A stretch of DNA of 13,132 nt from Alkalimonas sp. (GCA_022565655.1 JAIUMG010000054.1:1-13132); one strand, 5' to 3'; positions 1 through 7,164 are shown, counted from the stretch's first letter. The notes: generated by a model not told the origin, from the sequence alone. Numbers and translations: made by a program.

Positions 1-156
1 CAGCCAGAACAGCTGCAGCGCAGGATGATGCCGAACGACCCCAAGAATCCAAAAAAAATTAAGTGCGGATTGTCAGGTGTCATTGAATCATGTCGGCATC
101 GGCTCCAAAGCGGGAAGTGGCTAAATTCTAATCAGAGGCACAGCAAAAGTAAAGCA
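1..156. other. Left edge: no certain gene
   Basis: This 156-bp stretch lies downstream of the transporter gene. In plus frame 3 an open frame runs in from the left edge and ends at a TAA at 60-62, giving a hydrophilic tail (ending AERPQESKKN) that could be the C-terminus of an upstream plus-strand gene. On the minus strand an ATG at 83 opens a frame to the edge (starting MTPDNPHLIFFGF). Neither can be confirmed with so few codons. I see no terminator hairpin here. Confidence 0.3.
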
Positions 157-1356
157 TCAGACGCCAACTTCGGCAGGCGCATAATGCTGCTGATAGCTGG
201 CGACACTGAATTTGGCACCAAGCCAGAGTGCCAGCACACTGGTCGCAGCCAAAGCCAGCCAGGCCAGAGTAAAGCTTTGCAGCCAGTCGCGCAGCATGCC
301 AGCCAGCCAGGGAGAAAAGGCCGCGATGATGTAACCCACGCCCTGTACAAAAGCTGTTAACCGGCCCGCCTGCACCGGGTTATCGATATGATCCATCGTA
401 ATGATCATCGATAGCGGGAAAATACCACCAATGCCAAGGCCAATGCATGCGACCCACAGTAGCAGAGCGGTATCAGGCACCAGTGCCAAAGCAGTAAACC
501 CGACCAACTGCAACACACAGAGTACCGCGATCACGGGTCGGCGATCGGCCCGTTGCGATGCCCACCAGGGAAACAACAAACCAGCCACGACTTCACAAGC
601 CGTTAAAAATCCCAACAGCAATCCCGCTTGCTGTGAGCTGTATCCCAGCTCCAACGCATAGGGGGCCAACCAGGCCAATACCGATACGTAACAGCTTGTG
701 CCGAGCGCAAAGAAAACAGCCAATTGCCAGCTGCGCTTCTTTCGCCACCAGGCAAAAGCAGCCGGTGCAGGCTGAGCTGAGGCATGACTTGGAGACGGCC
801 GCATCGCCCACAGCCAAAGCAACAACGCCAACACCGCCAGCCAGCTCCAGTGCCCAAGGCTATGACGCCAGCTCAGGCTATCCGCCAACAATGGGGTACT
901 GATGGCAGCAATGGCGGCACCCGCCATAATAGCAGTGACATAAAGTCCCATAATAAAAGGCGCTTTAGCGGCAAAGCGGGCTTTAATAATGGCGGGCATC
1001 AAGGTCTGGATCAGCGCAATAGCAATACCGGCCAACAAGGCTGTAATTATCAACAAGCTGGCGGAGGGCGACCAGAAACGAAGCAGCGTTGCCCCAGCCA
1101 ACAGCAATAAAGCAGCCGCAATAGTACGCTCCAACCCCAGCGGGGCAGCCAATCGAAAACCAACAAAGCTTAACAATCCCATGGCCAGCACCGGCAGGGT
1201 GGTCAGCATTGAAGCGCCGCTAAAGCTCAGCAGCAAATCCGTCTGGATCCCTTGTAGCAACGGCCCTATCGCAGCCAATGCCGGGCGTAAATTCAGCGCC
1301 ACCAGCACAATGGCTATCAGGTAGCATGCTTGCTTTTTCTGCAGTGCAGTTGTCAT
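157..1356 (-). CDS. MFS transporter, CynX/NimT type
   Basis: This is a secondary transporter of the major facilitator superfamily in the inner membrane. The protein is about 399 residues, almost entirely hydrophobic, with roughly 12 membrane helices. Its first helix carries the NLRPALAAIGPLL signature typical of the CynX/NimT (cyanate/2-nitroimidazole efflux-like) branch. A basic loop between the halves (WWRKKRSW) fits the usual 6+6 layout. The substrate cannot be read from sequence. A GTG at 1398 would lengthen the protein by 14 residues. I prefer the ATG at 1356, because the predicted transcript start (about 1405) and the palindrome at 1385-1412 leave no room for a ribosome site before the GTG. 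A GGGG lies about 15 bases before the ATG, so the Shine-Dalgarno match is only fair. The gene is divergent from marR, which suggests local repression and induction by a compound it exports. Confidence 0.85.
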   Translation of the reverse strand: MTTALQKKQACYLIAIVLVALNLRPALAAIGPLLQGIQTDLLLSFSGASMLTTLPVLAMGLLSFVGFRLAAPLGLERTIAAALLLLAGATLLRFWSPSASLLIITALLAGIAIALIQTLMPAIIKARFAAKAPFIMGLYVTAIMAGAAIAAISTPLLADSLSWRHSLGHWSWLAVLALLLWLWAMRPSPSHASAQPAPAAFAWWRKKRSWQLAVFFALGTSCYVSVLAWLAPYALELGYSSQQAGLLLGFLTACEVVAGLLFPWWASQRADRRPVIAVLCVLQLVGFTALALVPDTALLLWVACIGLGIGGIFPLSMIITMDHIDNPVQAGRLTAFVQGVGYIIAAFSPWLAGMLRDWLQSFTLAWLALAATSVLALWLGAKFSVASYQQHYAPAEVGV

Positions 1357-1384
1357 GCTGATCGGTGCCCCTAAAATCTTTTCG

Positions 1385-1412
1385 AAAAGTATCTTCACAT
1401 AAAGATATTTTT
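1385..1412. promoter_or_regulatory. Palindromic operator, probably for MarR
   Basis: AAAAGTATCTT (1385-1395) and AAGATATTTTT (1402-1412) form an inverted repeat with 10 of 11 positions paired, centred at 1398.5. The core is TATCTT-N6-AAGATA. Its size and symmetry suit a winged-helix MarR dimer. It covers the predicted start point of the transporter transcript, a classic repression position, and lies in the gap shared with marR, so it could also autoregulate that gene. That MarR binds here is inferred from position. Confidence 0.55.
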
Positions 1413-1441
1413 ATTGTGCCGCTTTTTCGTTAAGCTGTAAA
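1413..1441 (-). promoter_or_regulatory. Promoter of the MFS transporter gene
   Basis: On the minus strand TTTACA (1436-1441, 5 of 6 to the sigma-70 -35) is followed by a 17-bp spacer and CACAAT (1413-1418, 4 of 6 to the -10). The start point would fall near 1405, inside the palindrome at 1385-1412. This is read from sequence only. Confidence 0.45.
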
Positions 1442-1474
1442 GCATCCATTGCTGCAAAAAGCCGTAAAGACACC

Positions 1475-1981
1475 GTGATAACAGATGATTTGGATCGCAT
1501 CACTGCCCAGTGGCAGAGTCAGGGGATAGAAGATGAACTGCTCGCCATGCAGTTACTGGGGCGTTTTGCCCGCCTGAATAAGACGCTGGAATTAGCGTTT
1601 TTACACTGCTATGAACAGCATGGCTTGAAACAAGGTGAGTTTGATGTGCTGGCGACCTTGCGCCGCGCTGGTGAACCTTACTCCTTGTCACCGTCACAAC
1701 TGCATCAAAGCATGCTGCTCAGTTCCGGTGCCATGAGCAGCCGGTTGGACAAGCTGGAGCAACGCCAGCTCATAGCCCGCCGTCACTGTACCGAAGATCG
1801 CCGGGTGGTGCATGTTCGCCTGACTGACAGCGGTAAAGCCTTGATTGAAAAAGTACTGCCCGAGCATATTACGCTGCAGCAATCGCTGATGGGCAATCTA
1901 AACACAGAACAACAACAGCAACTCAATGGCCTGCTAAAAATCTGGCTGGCGGGGCTTAGCACCCCACCAGCGAAAGACTAA
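1475..1981 (+). CDS. MarR family transcriptional regulator
   Basis: A 168-residue winged-helix repressor of the MarR family, expected to bind DNA as a dimer and to release it on binding a small ligand. The N-terminal helices form the dimer interface. The helix-turn-helix spans roughly residues 72-100, with recognition helix around LSSGAMSSRLDKLE. The wing holds the family-typical DRR (residues 108-110) followed by VVHVRLTDSGK. The C-terminal helices (residues 122-160) complete the dimer interface. It starts at GTG 1475; the upstream AAAGA is a weak ribosome site and there is no nearby in-frame ATG before residue 25. It is divergent from the MFS transporter and probably controls it through the palindrome at 1385-1412. 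No redox cysteine pattern of OhrR type is evident, so a ligand-responsive role is more likely than peroxide sensing. Confidence 0.9.
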   Translation: MITDDLDRITAQWQSQGIEDELLAMQLLGRFARLNKTLELAFLHCYEQHGLKQGEFDVLATLRRAGEPYSLSPSQLHQSMLLSSGAMSSRLDKLEQRQLIARRHCTEDRRVVHVRLTDSGKALIEKVLPEHITLQQSLMGNLNTEQQQQLNGLLKIWLAGLSTPPAKD

Positions 1982-1996
1982 ATGATACTTTGACGC

Positions 1997-2170
1997 TTAT
2001 TGCTGTGCGGCGGATGCGACTGGAACACCAAGTTCACGCAGCAGGTTATGCGCCTGATCCACGTGTTCCATCTGCCACAACATAAAGCGCGTATCCACCT
2101 GAATAGATCGGGTGTTGGCCAGATTAAAATCCCAATCGGAAATTATCGAGTCCAACGTGCCATCAAAAGC
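1997..2170 (-). pseudogene. C-terminal remnant of an S46 family dipeptidyl-peptidase
   Basis: Reading the minus strand back from a TAA at 1997-1999 gives about 57 well-formed residues, including FDGTLDSIISDWDF, TRSIQVDTRFMLW and AHNLLRELGV. These resemble the conserved C-terminal end of S46 dipeptidyl-peptidases (DPP7/DPP11/DAP BII type), which have a DWxFNP...TRSIxVDxRxMLW...LLxE(M/L)G ending. The family is about 700 residues long, so over 90% is missing. Upstream of the FDG codons (2159-2167) the frame stays open through unrelated AT-rich sequence to a TGA near 2249, with no family-like residues and no start. The fragment converges on marR with 15 bp between stops. The break coincides with the left end of the hipBA segment. 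The family assignment is from memory of the motif, not a search. Confidence 0.6.
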
Positions 2171-2509
2171 AGGTTTAGGTGCTTGAGAAAGAAGACTATA
2201 TGTTAGTAGCTTTTCACTATTTCGAATTTGACAGAGCTTAAAAAATCATGAGCTACAATGCATATATAGAGCAAACATCGATACGCGAAAGAAAAGCAGG
2301 TATTACATTACCGAAAATAGCAGCATTACACACTAAAAGGGTAAAATATTACCTTTAAATGTTTCCGATATTACTATTAAATTCAATATTTCCGTTAAGT
2401 TTTATTTGGGTAATATTTTACCCCAAATGTGCATTATCGGGTAAAATAAGGTATTATATTACCTATTAAGAGTAAAGTAGTGCTGATACCTGTCGGCGGT
2501 GAGGTTTAT
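2171..2509. other. AT-rich gene-free control region of hipBA
   Basis: This 340-bp segment separates the peptidase remnant from hipB. It is much richer in A and T than the flanking genes and holds no credible ORF. Its content is the four-site operator array at 2299-2463 and, presumably, the hipBA promoter. TAAAAT (2442-2447) and TATTAT (2452-2457) are -10-like and lie at or inside operator sites, but no convincing -35 is paired with them. Confidence 0.6.
2299..2463. repeat. Four-copy palindrome array GGTA-N6-TACC, probable HipB operators
   Basis: The 14-bp palindrome GGTA-N6-TACC occurs exactly at 2299-2312, 2340-2353, 2409-2422 and 2450-2463. An extra single half-site GGTA lies at 2440-2443. 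Start-to-start spacings are 41, 69 and 41 bp. The third copy is extended by one more G:C pair. The 41-bp interval is close to four helical turns, so paired sites would face the same side of the helix. In E. coli the hipBA promoter likewise carries multiple palindromic HipB sites (TATCC-N8-GGATA). The sequence here differs but the architecture matches, so HipB binding and autorepression is a strong inference. Confidence 0.75.
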
Positions 2510-2956
2510 ATGTCCACTATCACTAAGGGAATGTCTGATGCCGCGATCGCGGGGGAATTATATTCAAGGCTGGAATCCCGGCGTAAAAGTATGGCTTTTA
2601 CTCAGGAAGATATGGCGGAGAAAATTGGGATCACACCAAAATCCTATCGAGCGCTTGAAACGGGTAAGTGCCGGCTGACTACATTTATTGCAACACTGCG
2701 TCATCTAGATATGCTCGAAAACCTCGATAAGATGATTACACCAATCGGGGCTAGCCCGCTAGATGAGCTTTATAACACACTCCCTAAAACCGCTATGCCT
2801 CAATTTAAGGTGGGCGTGCGCGGTCAATCACGTCATCCGTCTTCTGAGCGCAGTAATGGCGGTCATCGGGTCCACGTTAGTAAGCGAAACATTGATGTGA
2901 GTGAGGGAGTAAACCCCATTTTGGCCAATCGACAAAAACTCGTGGTTAAGGGGTAG
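2510..2956 (+). CDS. hipB: HipB-like antitoxin, XRE-type DNA-binding protein
   Basis: This is the antitoxin and autorepressor of a HipBA module: it is expected to bind the palindromes upstream and to neutralise HipA. The 148-residue protein has an XRE/Cro helix-turn-helix at about residues 27-73 (FTQEDMAEKIGIT followed by PKSYRALETGKCRL and a following helix). After it comes PIGASPLDELYNTLP and a basic, low-complexity tail of some 55 residues rich in R, S, G and H. E. coli HipB is 88 residues, so this tail is a clear extension. The ATG at 2510 is chosen because GGTGAGG ends 5 bases before it. A GTG at 2480 is in frame but lacks a comparable ribosome site. The stop is 2 bp before hipA, so translation is probably coupled. 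Confidence 0.87.
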   Translation: MSTITKGMSDAAIAGELYSRLESRRKSMAFTQEDMAEKIGITPKSYRALETGKCRLTTFIATLRHLDMLENLDKMITPIGASPLDELYNTLPKTAMPQFKVGVRGQSRHPSSERSNGGHRVHVSKRNIDVSEGVNPILANRQKLVVKG

Positions 2957-2958
2957 GT

Positions 2959-4263
2959 ATGGTCGCAAAAGTATGCGAAGTCTTATTTGATGGATTTACC
3001 GTAGGCGCACTATCTCAACGTGATGGCGAAACCAATGCCAGCTTTGAATACACAGCACAATGGATCCGTGATGGCTTTTCGATTTCGCCGATACACATGC
3101 CGCTTCGAAAAGGGGTATTCACGTTTCCGGCGCTATCACCTGATACCTATAAGGGTTTGCCAGCGGTATTTGCCGACTCACTGCCAGATGATTTTGGTAA
3201 CGCGATTATTGACACCTGGCGCGCGCAGTTGGGTTTAGATCCGGCCGAATTCAAAGCCATCGACCGATTGCTCTATACAGGTAGCCGCGGCATGGGAGCA
3301 CTGGAGTATCAGCCGGCAGAAAATCTTAAAGGAAACAAATCATTTGAGGTTAATCTAGCGGCCCTTGCTGAGCTGGCGCAATCTGTTTTGGATGATCGCA
3401 AAAATTTCGAAACAGAATTGAAACACGATGATGCCATGACGCAGCTTTTGCAAATCGGCACATCAGCTGGTGGTGCCAGGCCAAAAGCGTTAATTGCGAT
3501 GAATAAAGACCGCAGCAAAGTATTATCCGGCCAGGTGGACGCTCCAGATGGTTTTGAGCACTACTTACTGAAATTTGATGGCATGACGGAAAAGAATACA
3601 GCCAAGCAAACCTTTGGTGATCCGGCCGGTTATACAGTGATGGAATACGTTTATTACCTCATGGCTCACAAAGAGTGCGGTATAGACATGATGGAGTGCG
3701 ATTTACTACCAGAGGCGCCGCGTCGTCATTTCTATACTAGGCGGTTTGATCGGGTGAACAACCAGAAGTACCACGTTTTGACTCTGTGCGCTATGGATCA
3801 TGCGGATTTCAAAAAGCCGGGACAGTACTCCTACGAGCAACTGCTTATGGTAGCCCGTAAATTGGATTTGAGCTTTGTTGAGCAGGAACAGATATTCAAA
3901 CGCATGGTTTTTAATGTTGTTGCACGGAACCAGGATGACCATACAAAAAATATCAGCTTCTTTGTGGATGATATGTTTCGCTGGAGCCTCGCACCTGCCT
4001 ATGACATAGCGTGGAGCTACAAGCCCGGCTCGGATTGGGTGGATAAGCACCAGATGAGTATCAATGGTAAGCGAGATGATTTCAAGAGAGAGGACTTGCT
4101 GGCCGTAGCAAAGCTAATTACAAATTTGGGCGCTACGAAGGCTAATGACATTATCGACCACACCATTGGCGTCGTTAAGAAATGGCCGCAACTGGCCAGA
4201 CAGCACAATGTGCCTAAAGCTCTAATAGAGAATGTCACACTCTCACAACGCCTGACTCTGTAG
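2959..4263 (+). CDS. hipA: HipA-like serine/threonine kinase toxin
   Basis: This is the toxin of the HipBA type II module, a cytoplasmic protein kinase. The E. coli homologue phosphorylates glutamyl-tRNA synthetase and so arrests growth; the target here is unknown. The 434 residues match the family length (440 in E. coli). The N-terminal subdomain runs from 1 to about 110. The glycine-rich loop GTSAGGARPKA (167-177) contains a serine (S169) that may correspond to the autophosphorylated Ser150. The nucleotide-binding lysine is probably K205 (YLLKFDG), and the RRFDR motif is at 261-265. The catalytic motif is DDHTKN, with D326 and N331 spaced as Asp309 and Asn314 in E. coli. The metal aspartate is D349 in APAYDI, 23 residues after D326, exactly as D309 to D332. 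All key residues are present, so the kinase is probably active. The ribosome site GGGGTAGG lies in the end of hipB. Confidence 0.92.
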   Translation: MVAKVCEVLFDGFTVGALSQRDGETNASFEYTAQWIRDGFSISPIHMPLRKGVFTFPALSPDTYKGLPAVFADSLPDDFGNAIIDTWRAQLGLDPAEFKAIDRLLYTGSRGMGALEYQPAENLKGNKSFEVNLAALAELAQSVLDDRKNFETELKHDDAMTQLLQIGTSAGGARPKALIAMNKDRSKVLSGQVDAPDGFEHYLLKFDGMTEKNTAKQTFGDPAGYTVMEYVYYLMAHKECGIDMMECDLLPEAPRRHFYTRRFDRVNNQKYHVLTLCAMDHADFKKPGQYSYEQLLMVARKLDLSFVEQEQIFKRMVFNVVARNQDDHTKNISFFVDDMFRWSLAPAYDIAWSYKPGSDWVDKHQMSINGKRDDFKREDLLAVAKLITNLGATKANDIIDHTIGVVKKWPQLARQHNVPKALIENVTLSQRLTL

Positions 4264-4306
4264 CAAATCTCATCAAGCTAACTGATTAGTAAATCCAGAT
4301 TGAGTA

Positions 4307-4337
4307 GGCGGCGGAATTAATCCCGCCGTCCACTTTT
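4307..4337 (+). terminator. Rho-independent terminator of hipBA
   Basis: An 8-bp stem (4307-4314 with 4323-4330, GGCGGCGG to CCGCCGTC with one G:T pair) encloses an 8-base loop and is followed after CAC by five Ts at 4333-4337. It lies 43 bp after the hipA stop in the right orientation for hipBA. Confidence 0.65.
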
Positions 4338-4408
4338 TCACTGATATCTTAACTTTTATATTTTCTATCTTGTTCAACAGGCTAGCCCGTTTTTCTTGCG
4401 TGGAATTA

Positions 4409-4454
4409 ATTCATACCGAAGCTTTGGAGATTTCCCAGAGCCTCTGGTATGAAT
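4409..4454. repeat. Inverted repeat between hipA and glmS
   Basis: ATTCATACC (4409-4417) and GGTATGAAT (4446-4454) are perfect 9-bp inverted arms around 28 bases. The inner part holds another perfect palindrome, CCAGAG-C-CTCTGG (4435-4447), which overlaps the right arm by two bases. Neither strand has a T-run right after the structure, so it is not a standard intrinsic terminator. It could still help end the glmS transcript, or be the edge of a small mobile or palindromic element. The rest of the 233-bp gap 4264-4496 has only the hipBA terminator. Confidence 0.45.
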
Positions 4455-4496
4455 ATTTATTACTCTCCCACAACTCACTACCAAAGCAGTTTAGTG

Positions 4497-6326
4497 CTAT
4501 TCCACCGTAACACTCTTAGCCAAGTTACGCGGCTGATCGACATCAGTGCCTTTAATAATGGCAACGTAGTAGCTGAGCAGCTGCAGCGGGATGGTGTAGA
4601 GGATCGGCGCTAGCCAAGGGTGGCTGTGTGGTACGTTGATCACTCGCATGGTGTCGTCGGAGGCGAAGTTGGCGTCCGAGTCGGCGAACACGTACAGAAT
4701 GCCTCCGCGGGCTCGAACTTCTTCAACATTGGATTTCAGCTTTTCCAGCAGCTCGTTGTTGGGCGCGACTACAATGATCGGCATGTCGGCATCGATCAGC
4801 GCCAGCGGGCCGTGTTTCAGCTCGCCTGCTGCATAAGCTTCGGCGTGAATGTAGGATATCTCTTTTAGCTTGAGCGCCCCTTCCATGGCGATGGGGTATT
4901 GATCGCCCCGGCCTAAGAACAGTGCATGGTGCTTATCGGCGAACTCTTCGGCTAAAGCTTCAATCTGATCGGCCAATGTCAGGCTTTGCTCCAACACGGC
5001 GGGTAGTTGATTCAACGCTTGCACCAGCTGTTGCTGGGTATCAGCGCTCATGCCGTGATGCTTGCCTATCGCCAGGGTCAGCATAGCTAAGCCCACTAAC
5101 TGGGTGGTAAAGGCTTTGGTCGAGGCAACGCCAATTTCGGCACCGGCCCGGGTCATAAAGGCTAAATCAGATTCACGCACCAGCGATGAGCCAGCCACGT
5201 TGCAAATGGTTAAACTACCAAGATACCCCAGCTCTTTGGCCAGCCGCAAAGCGGCTAGCGTATCGGCGGTTTCGCCGGACTGAGAAATGGTCACCACCAG
5301 GCTGTTCGGCTGCACGAAGGATTTGCGATACCGAAACTCGGAGGCAATTTCAACATTGCACGATACACCCGCCATGGCTTCCAGCCAGTAACGAGCCACC
5401 ATGGCGGAATGATAGCTGGTACCACAGGCAACGATTTGCACATGCTGCACTTGCTTGAACAAGTCGCTGGCACCATTGCCAAAGGTTTCTTCCAGCACGG
5501 AGTCGGCGTTTAGGCGACCTTCCAGGGTATTGCTCACGGCGTGCGGCTGCTCGTAAATTTCCTTCAGCATAAAGTGGCGGTACTGGCCTTTATCACCGGC
5601 ATCATAGCTGACATTGGATTCGTGAATATCACGCTCAACCGGTTGGCCACTTTTATCAAAAATCGCTACGCTGTGGCGGGTGATTTCGGCCACGTCGCCT
5701 TCTTCTAAAAAGATAAAGCGGCGAGTTACCGGCAGCAATGCCAGTTGATCCGAGGCAATAAAGTTTTCACCGATGCCGAGACCTATCACCAGAGGGCTGC
5801 CTGAACGAGCCACCACAACCCGGCTTGAGTCCTGACTATCCATCAACACCGTGCCATAGGCACCATGCAATTGCGCCACCGCTTGTTGCACCGCAGCCAG
5901 CAACGAATCTGTTTTGGTTAGCTCTTGCTCAACCAGATGGGCAATCACTTCGGTATCAGTGTCGGATTGAAACTGATAGCCCTGCTGTTGTAAGGCCTGG
6001 CGTAACGGTTGATGGTTTTCAATAATGCCATTGTGCACCACGGTAATCCGGCTGGATACATGCGGGTGAGCATTGCGCTCACTGGGTTCGCCATGGGTGG
6101 CCCAGCGGGTATGCGCAATACCAGTGCCACCAGGCAAAGGTTCGGCGGCGACCGCATCGAGCAGTTCTTTCACTTTGCCCAAACGACGACAACGCTGCAA
6201 TTCACCCGCCGAATTCAGCACTGCAACCCCGGCCGAGTCATAGCCGCGGTATTCTAAACGGCGCAGGCCTTCCAATAAAATATCCGCGACATCCCTTTGC
6301 GCTACCGCGCCCACTATCCCGCACAT
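4497..6326 (-). CDS. glmS: Glutamine-fructose-6-phosphate aminotransferase (isomerizing)
   Basis: This enzyme makes glucosamine-6-phosphate from fructose-6-phosphate and glutamine, the first committed step to UDP-GlcNAc for peptidoglycan and lipopolysaccharide, in the cytoplasm. It has 609 residues, the same as E. coli GlmS. The N-terminal class II glutaminase domain begins MCGIVG, with nucleophile C2, and keeps R74 (HTRWATHG), N99-G100 and D124. Two SIS sugar-isomerase domains follow (about 290-420 and 460-600). ISQSGETAD binds the sugar phosphate, and EGALKLKEISYIHAEAY contains the isomerase catalytic glutamate and histidine. The closing NLAKSVTVE supplies the Schiff-base lysine K604. The ribosome site AAAGGGAG precedes the ATG. 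It starts 16 bp after the glmR stop, so the two form one transcript. No truncation is seen. Confidence 0.98.
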   Translation of the reverse strand: MCGIVGAVAQRDVADILLEGLRRLEYRGYDSAGVAVLNSAGELQRCRRLGKVKELLDAVAAEPLPGGTGIAHTRWATHGEPSERNAHPHVSSRITVVHNGIIENHQPLRQALQQQGYQFQSDTDTEVIAHLVEQELTKTDSLLAAVQQAVAQLHGAYGTVLMDSQDSSRVVVARSGSPLVIGLGIGENFIASDQLALLPVTRRFIFLEEGDVAEITRHSVAIFDKSGQPVERDIHESNVSYDAGDKGQYRHFMLKEIYEQPHAVSNTLEGRLNADSVLEETFGNGASDLFKQVQHVQIVACGTSYHSAMVARYWLEAMAGVSCNVEIASEFRYRKSFVQPNSLVVTISQSGETADTLAALRLAKELGYLGSLTICNVAGSSLVRESDLAFMTRAGAEIGVASTKAFTTQLVGLAMLTLAIGKHHGMSADTQQQLVQALNQLPAVLEQSLTLADQIEALAEEFADKHHALFLGRGDQYPIAMEGALKLKEISYIHAEAYAAGELKHGPLALIDADMPIIVVAPNNELLEKLKSNVEEVRARGGILYVFADSDANFASDDTMRVINVPHSHPWLAPILYTIPLQLLSYYVAIIKGTDVDQPRNLAKSVTVE

Positions 6327-6342
6327 AAATAACTCCCTTTGT

Positions 6343-7116
6343 TTAACTTTCGACGTCGGCGCGGATCACGCTGACCCCATAATGTTCAATTCTTGCTGCA
6401 TCAGCTGCCGACAAACCCGCATCGGTAACCAGCACCTTGATCAGCTGCCATGGCAGCTCCAGATTGTGAATTTTGCGCCCCAGTTTGTCGGACTCCACCA
6501 TCACAATCACTTCCCGCGATACCTCAGCCATCACCCGGCTTAAGCTATACAGCTCGTTGTAGGTGGTGGTACCTCGCTCTAAGTCGAGGCCATCGGCACC
6601 GATAAACAATTGATCAAAATCGTACGCCCGCAACACCTGCTCCGCCAATTGGCCCTGAAAAGACTCGGACTGCGAATCCCAGCTGCCACCGGTCATCAAT
6701 AAGGTGGGTTCATTTTCCAGCTCGCGCAGGGCGTTGGCGACAGCCAGCGAGTTGGTCATCACCACCAGGCCTTGCTTTTTAGCCAGCTCAGGCAGTAAGG
6801 CTGCCGTGGTGCGGCCGCTATCGATAATGATGCGGTAATGATCTTTAATCAGGGTTGCTGCTGCTTTAGCAATCGCCAGCTTGCGTTTCGATACCGGCTC
6901 TAAGCTACTGTCGCTGACAAAGTCCTGCGGCACCAGCACCGCACCACCATAACGCCTGAGCAATAAACCCGCTTCTTCCAGCACGGTTAAATCTTTGCGA
7001 ATGGTGACTTCCGAGGTATGAAACCGTTCAGCCAGCATTTCTACCGAGACTTCTCCGTGTTGCTGCAACTCGGTCATGATCAAGTGACGCCGTTGCTGGG
7101 TATTGCGTTTATTCAT
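6343..7116 (-). CDS. glmR: DeoR family regulator of glmS (GlmR-like)
   Basis: A 257-residue DeoR-family transcription factor that probably senses an amino-sugar phosphate and controls glmS. The DNA-binding winged helix is at residues 5-60 (VSVEMLAERFHTSEVTIRKD, then RRYGGAV, the family hallmark). The sugar-phosphate-binding domain follows, with DSGRTT (99-104), TNS (121-123), TGGS (142-145), GADG (173-176) and the SDKLGRK loop with K211. A DeoR gene directly before glmS is known from Pseudomonas and related gammaproteobacteria, where it has been called GlmR; the symbol rests on that context. The ATG at 7116 has only a weak ribosome site (GGTGA immediately before it). Its upstream region carries repeats that suit autoregulation. 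Confidence 0.85.
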   Translation of the reverse strand: MNKRNTQQRRHLIMTELQQHGEVSVEMLAERFHTSEVTIRKDLTVLEEAGLLLRRYGGAVLVPQDFVSDSSLEPVSKRKLAIAKAAATLIKDHYRIIIDSGRTTAALLPELAKKQGLVVMTNSLAVANALRELENEPTLLMTGGSWDSQSESFQGQLAEQVLRAYDFDQLFIGADGLDLERGTTTYNELYSLSRVMAEVSREVIVMVESDKLGRKIHNLELPWQLIKVLVTDAGLSAADAARIEHYGVSVIRADVES

Positions 7117-7129
7117 TCACCAATCCAAA

Positions 7130-7164
7130 GTTTCGTTTCGAAAGATATTTTAACGAAAAGAAAG
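7130..7164. promoter_or_regulatory. DeoR-type repeat operator before glmR
   Basis: On the minus strand two CTTTC-led segments, CTTTCTTTTCGTTAA (7150-7164) and CTTTCGAAACGAAAC (7130-7144), start 20 bp apart, about two helical turns. TTTCGAAA (7136-7143) is itself palindromic. Repeated TTTCG/CGAAA units are typical of DeoR-family operators. The block overlaps the predicted -10 and start point of the glmR promoter, so GlmR autorepression is plausible. Confidence 0.5.

Noticed and set aside
25..360. Plus-strand 111-codon frame at the left edge
   Set aside because: Most of it is antiparallel to the transporter gene, and the product is low-complexity with no family resemblance.
2000..2206. Plus-strand 68-codon open frame after marR
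   Set aside because: It is antiparallel to the peptidase remnant, whose minus-strand frame gives recognisable conserved residues; the plus-strand product has no family-like features and no ribosome site.
2228..2259. TTGACA (2228-2233) with TACAAT (2254-2259) as a promoter
   Set aside because: Both hexamers are good, but the spacer is 20 bp, outside the normal 16-18 range, and it lies about 250 bp before hipB, upstream of the operator array.
4380..4396. GGCTAGCC followed by GTTTTTC as a second terminator after hipA
   Set aside because: The palindrome has 4-bp arms and no loop, so it cannot form a stable hairpin; a much better terminator lies at 4307-4337.
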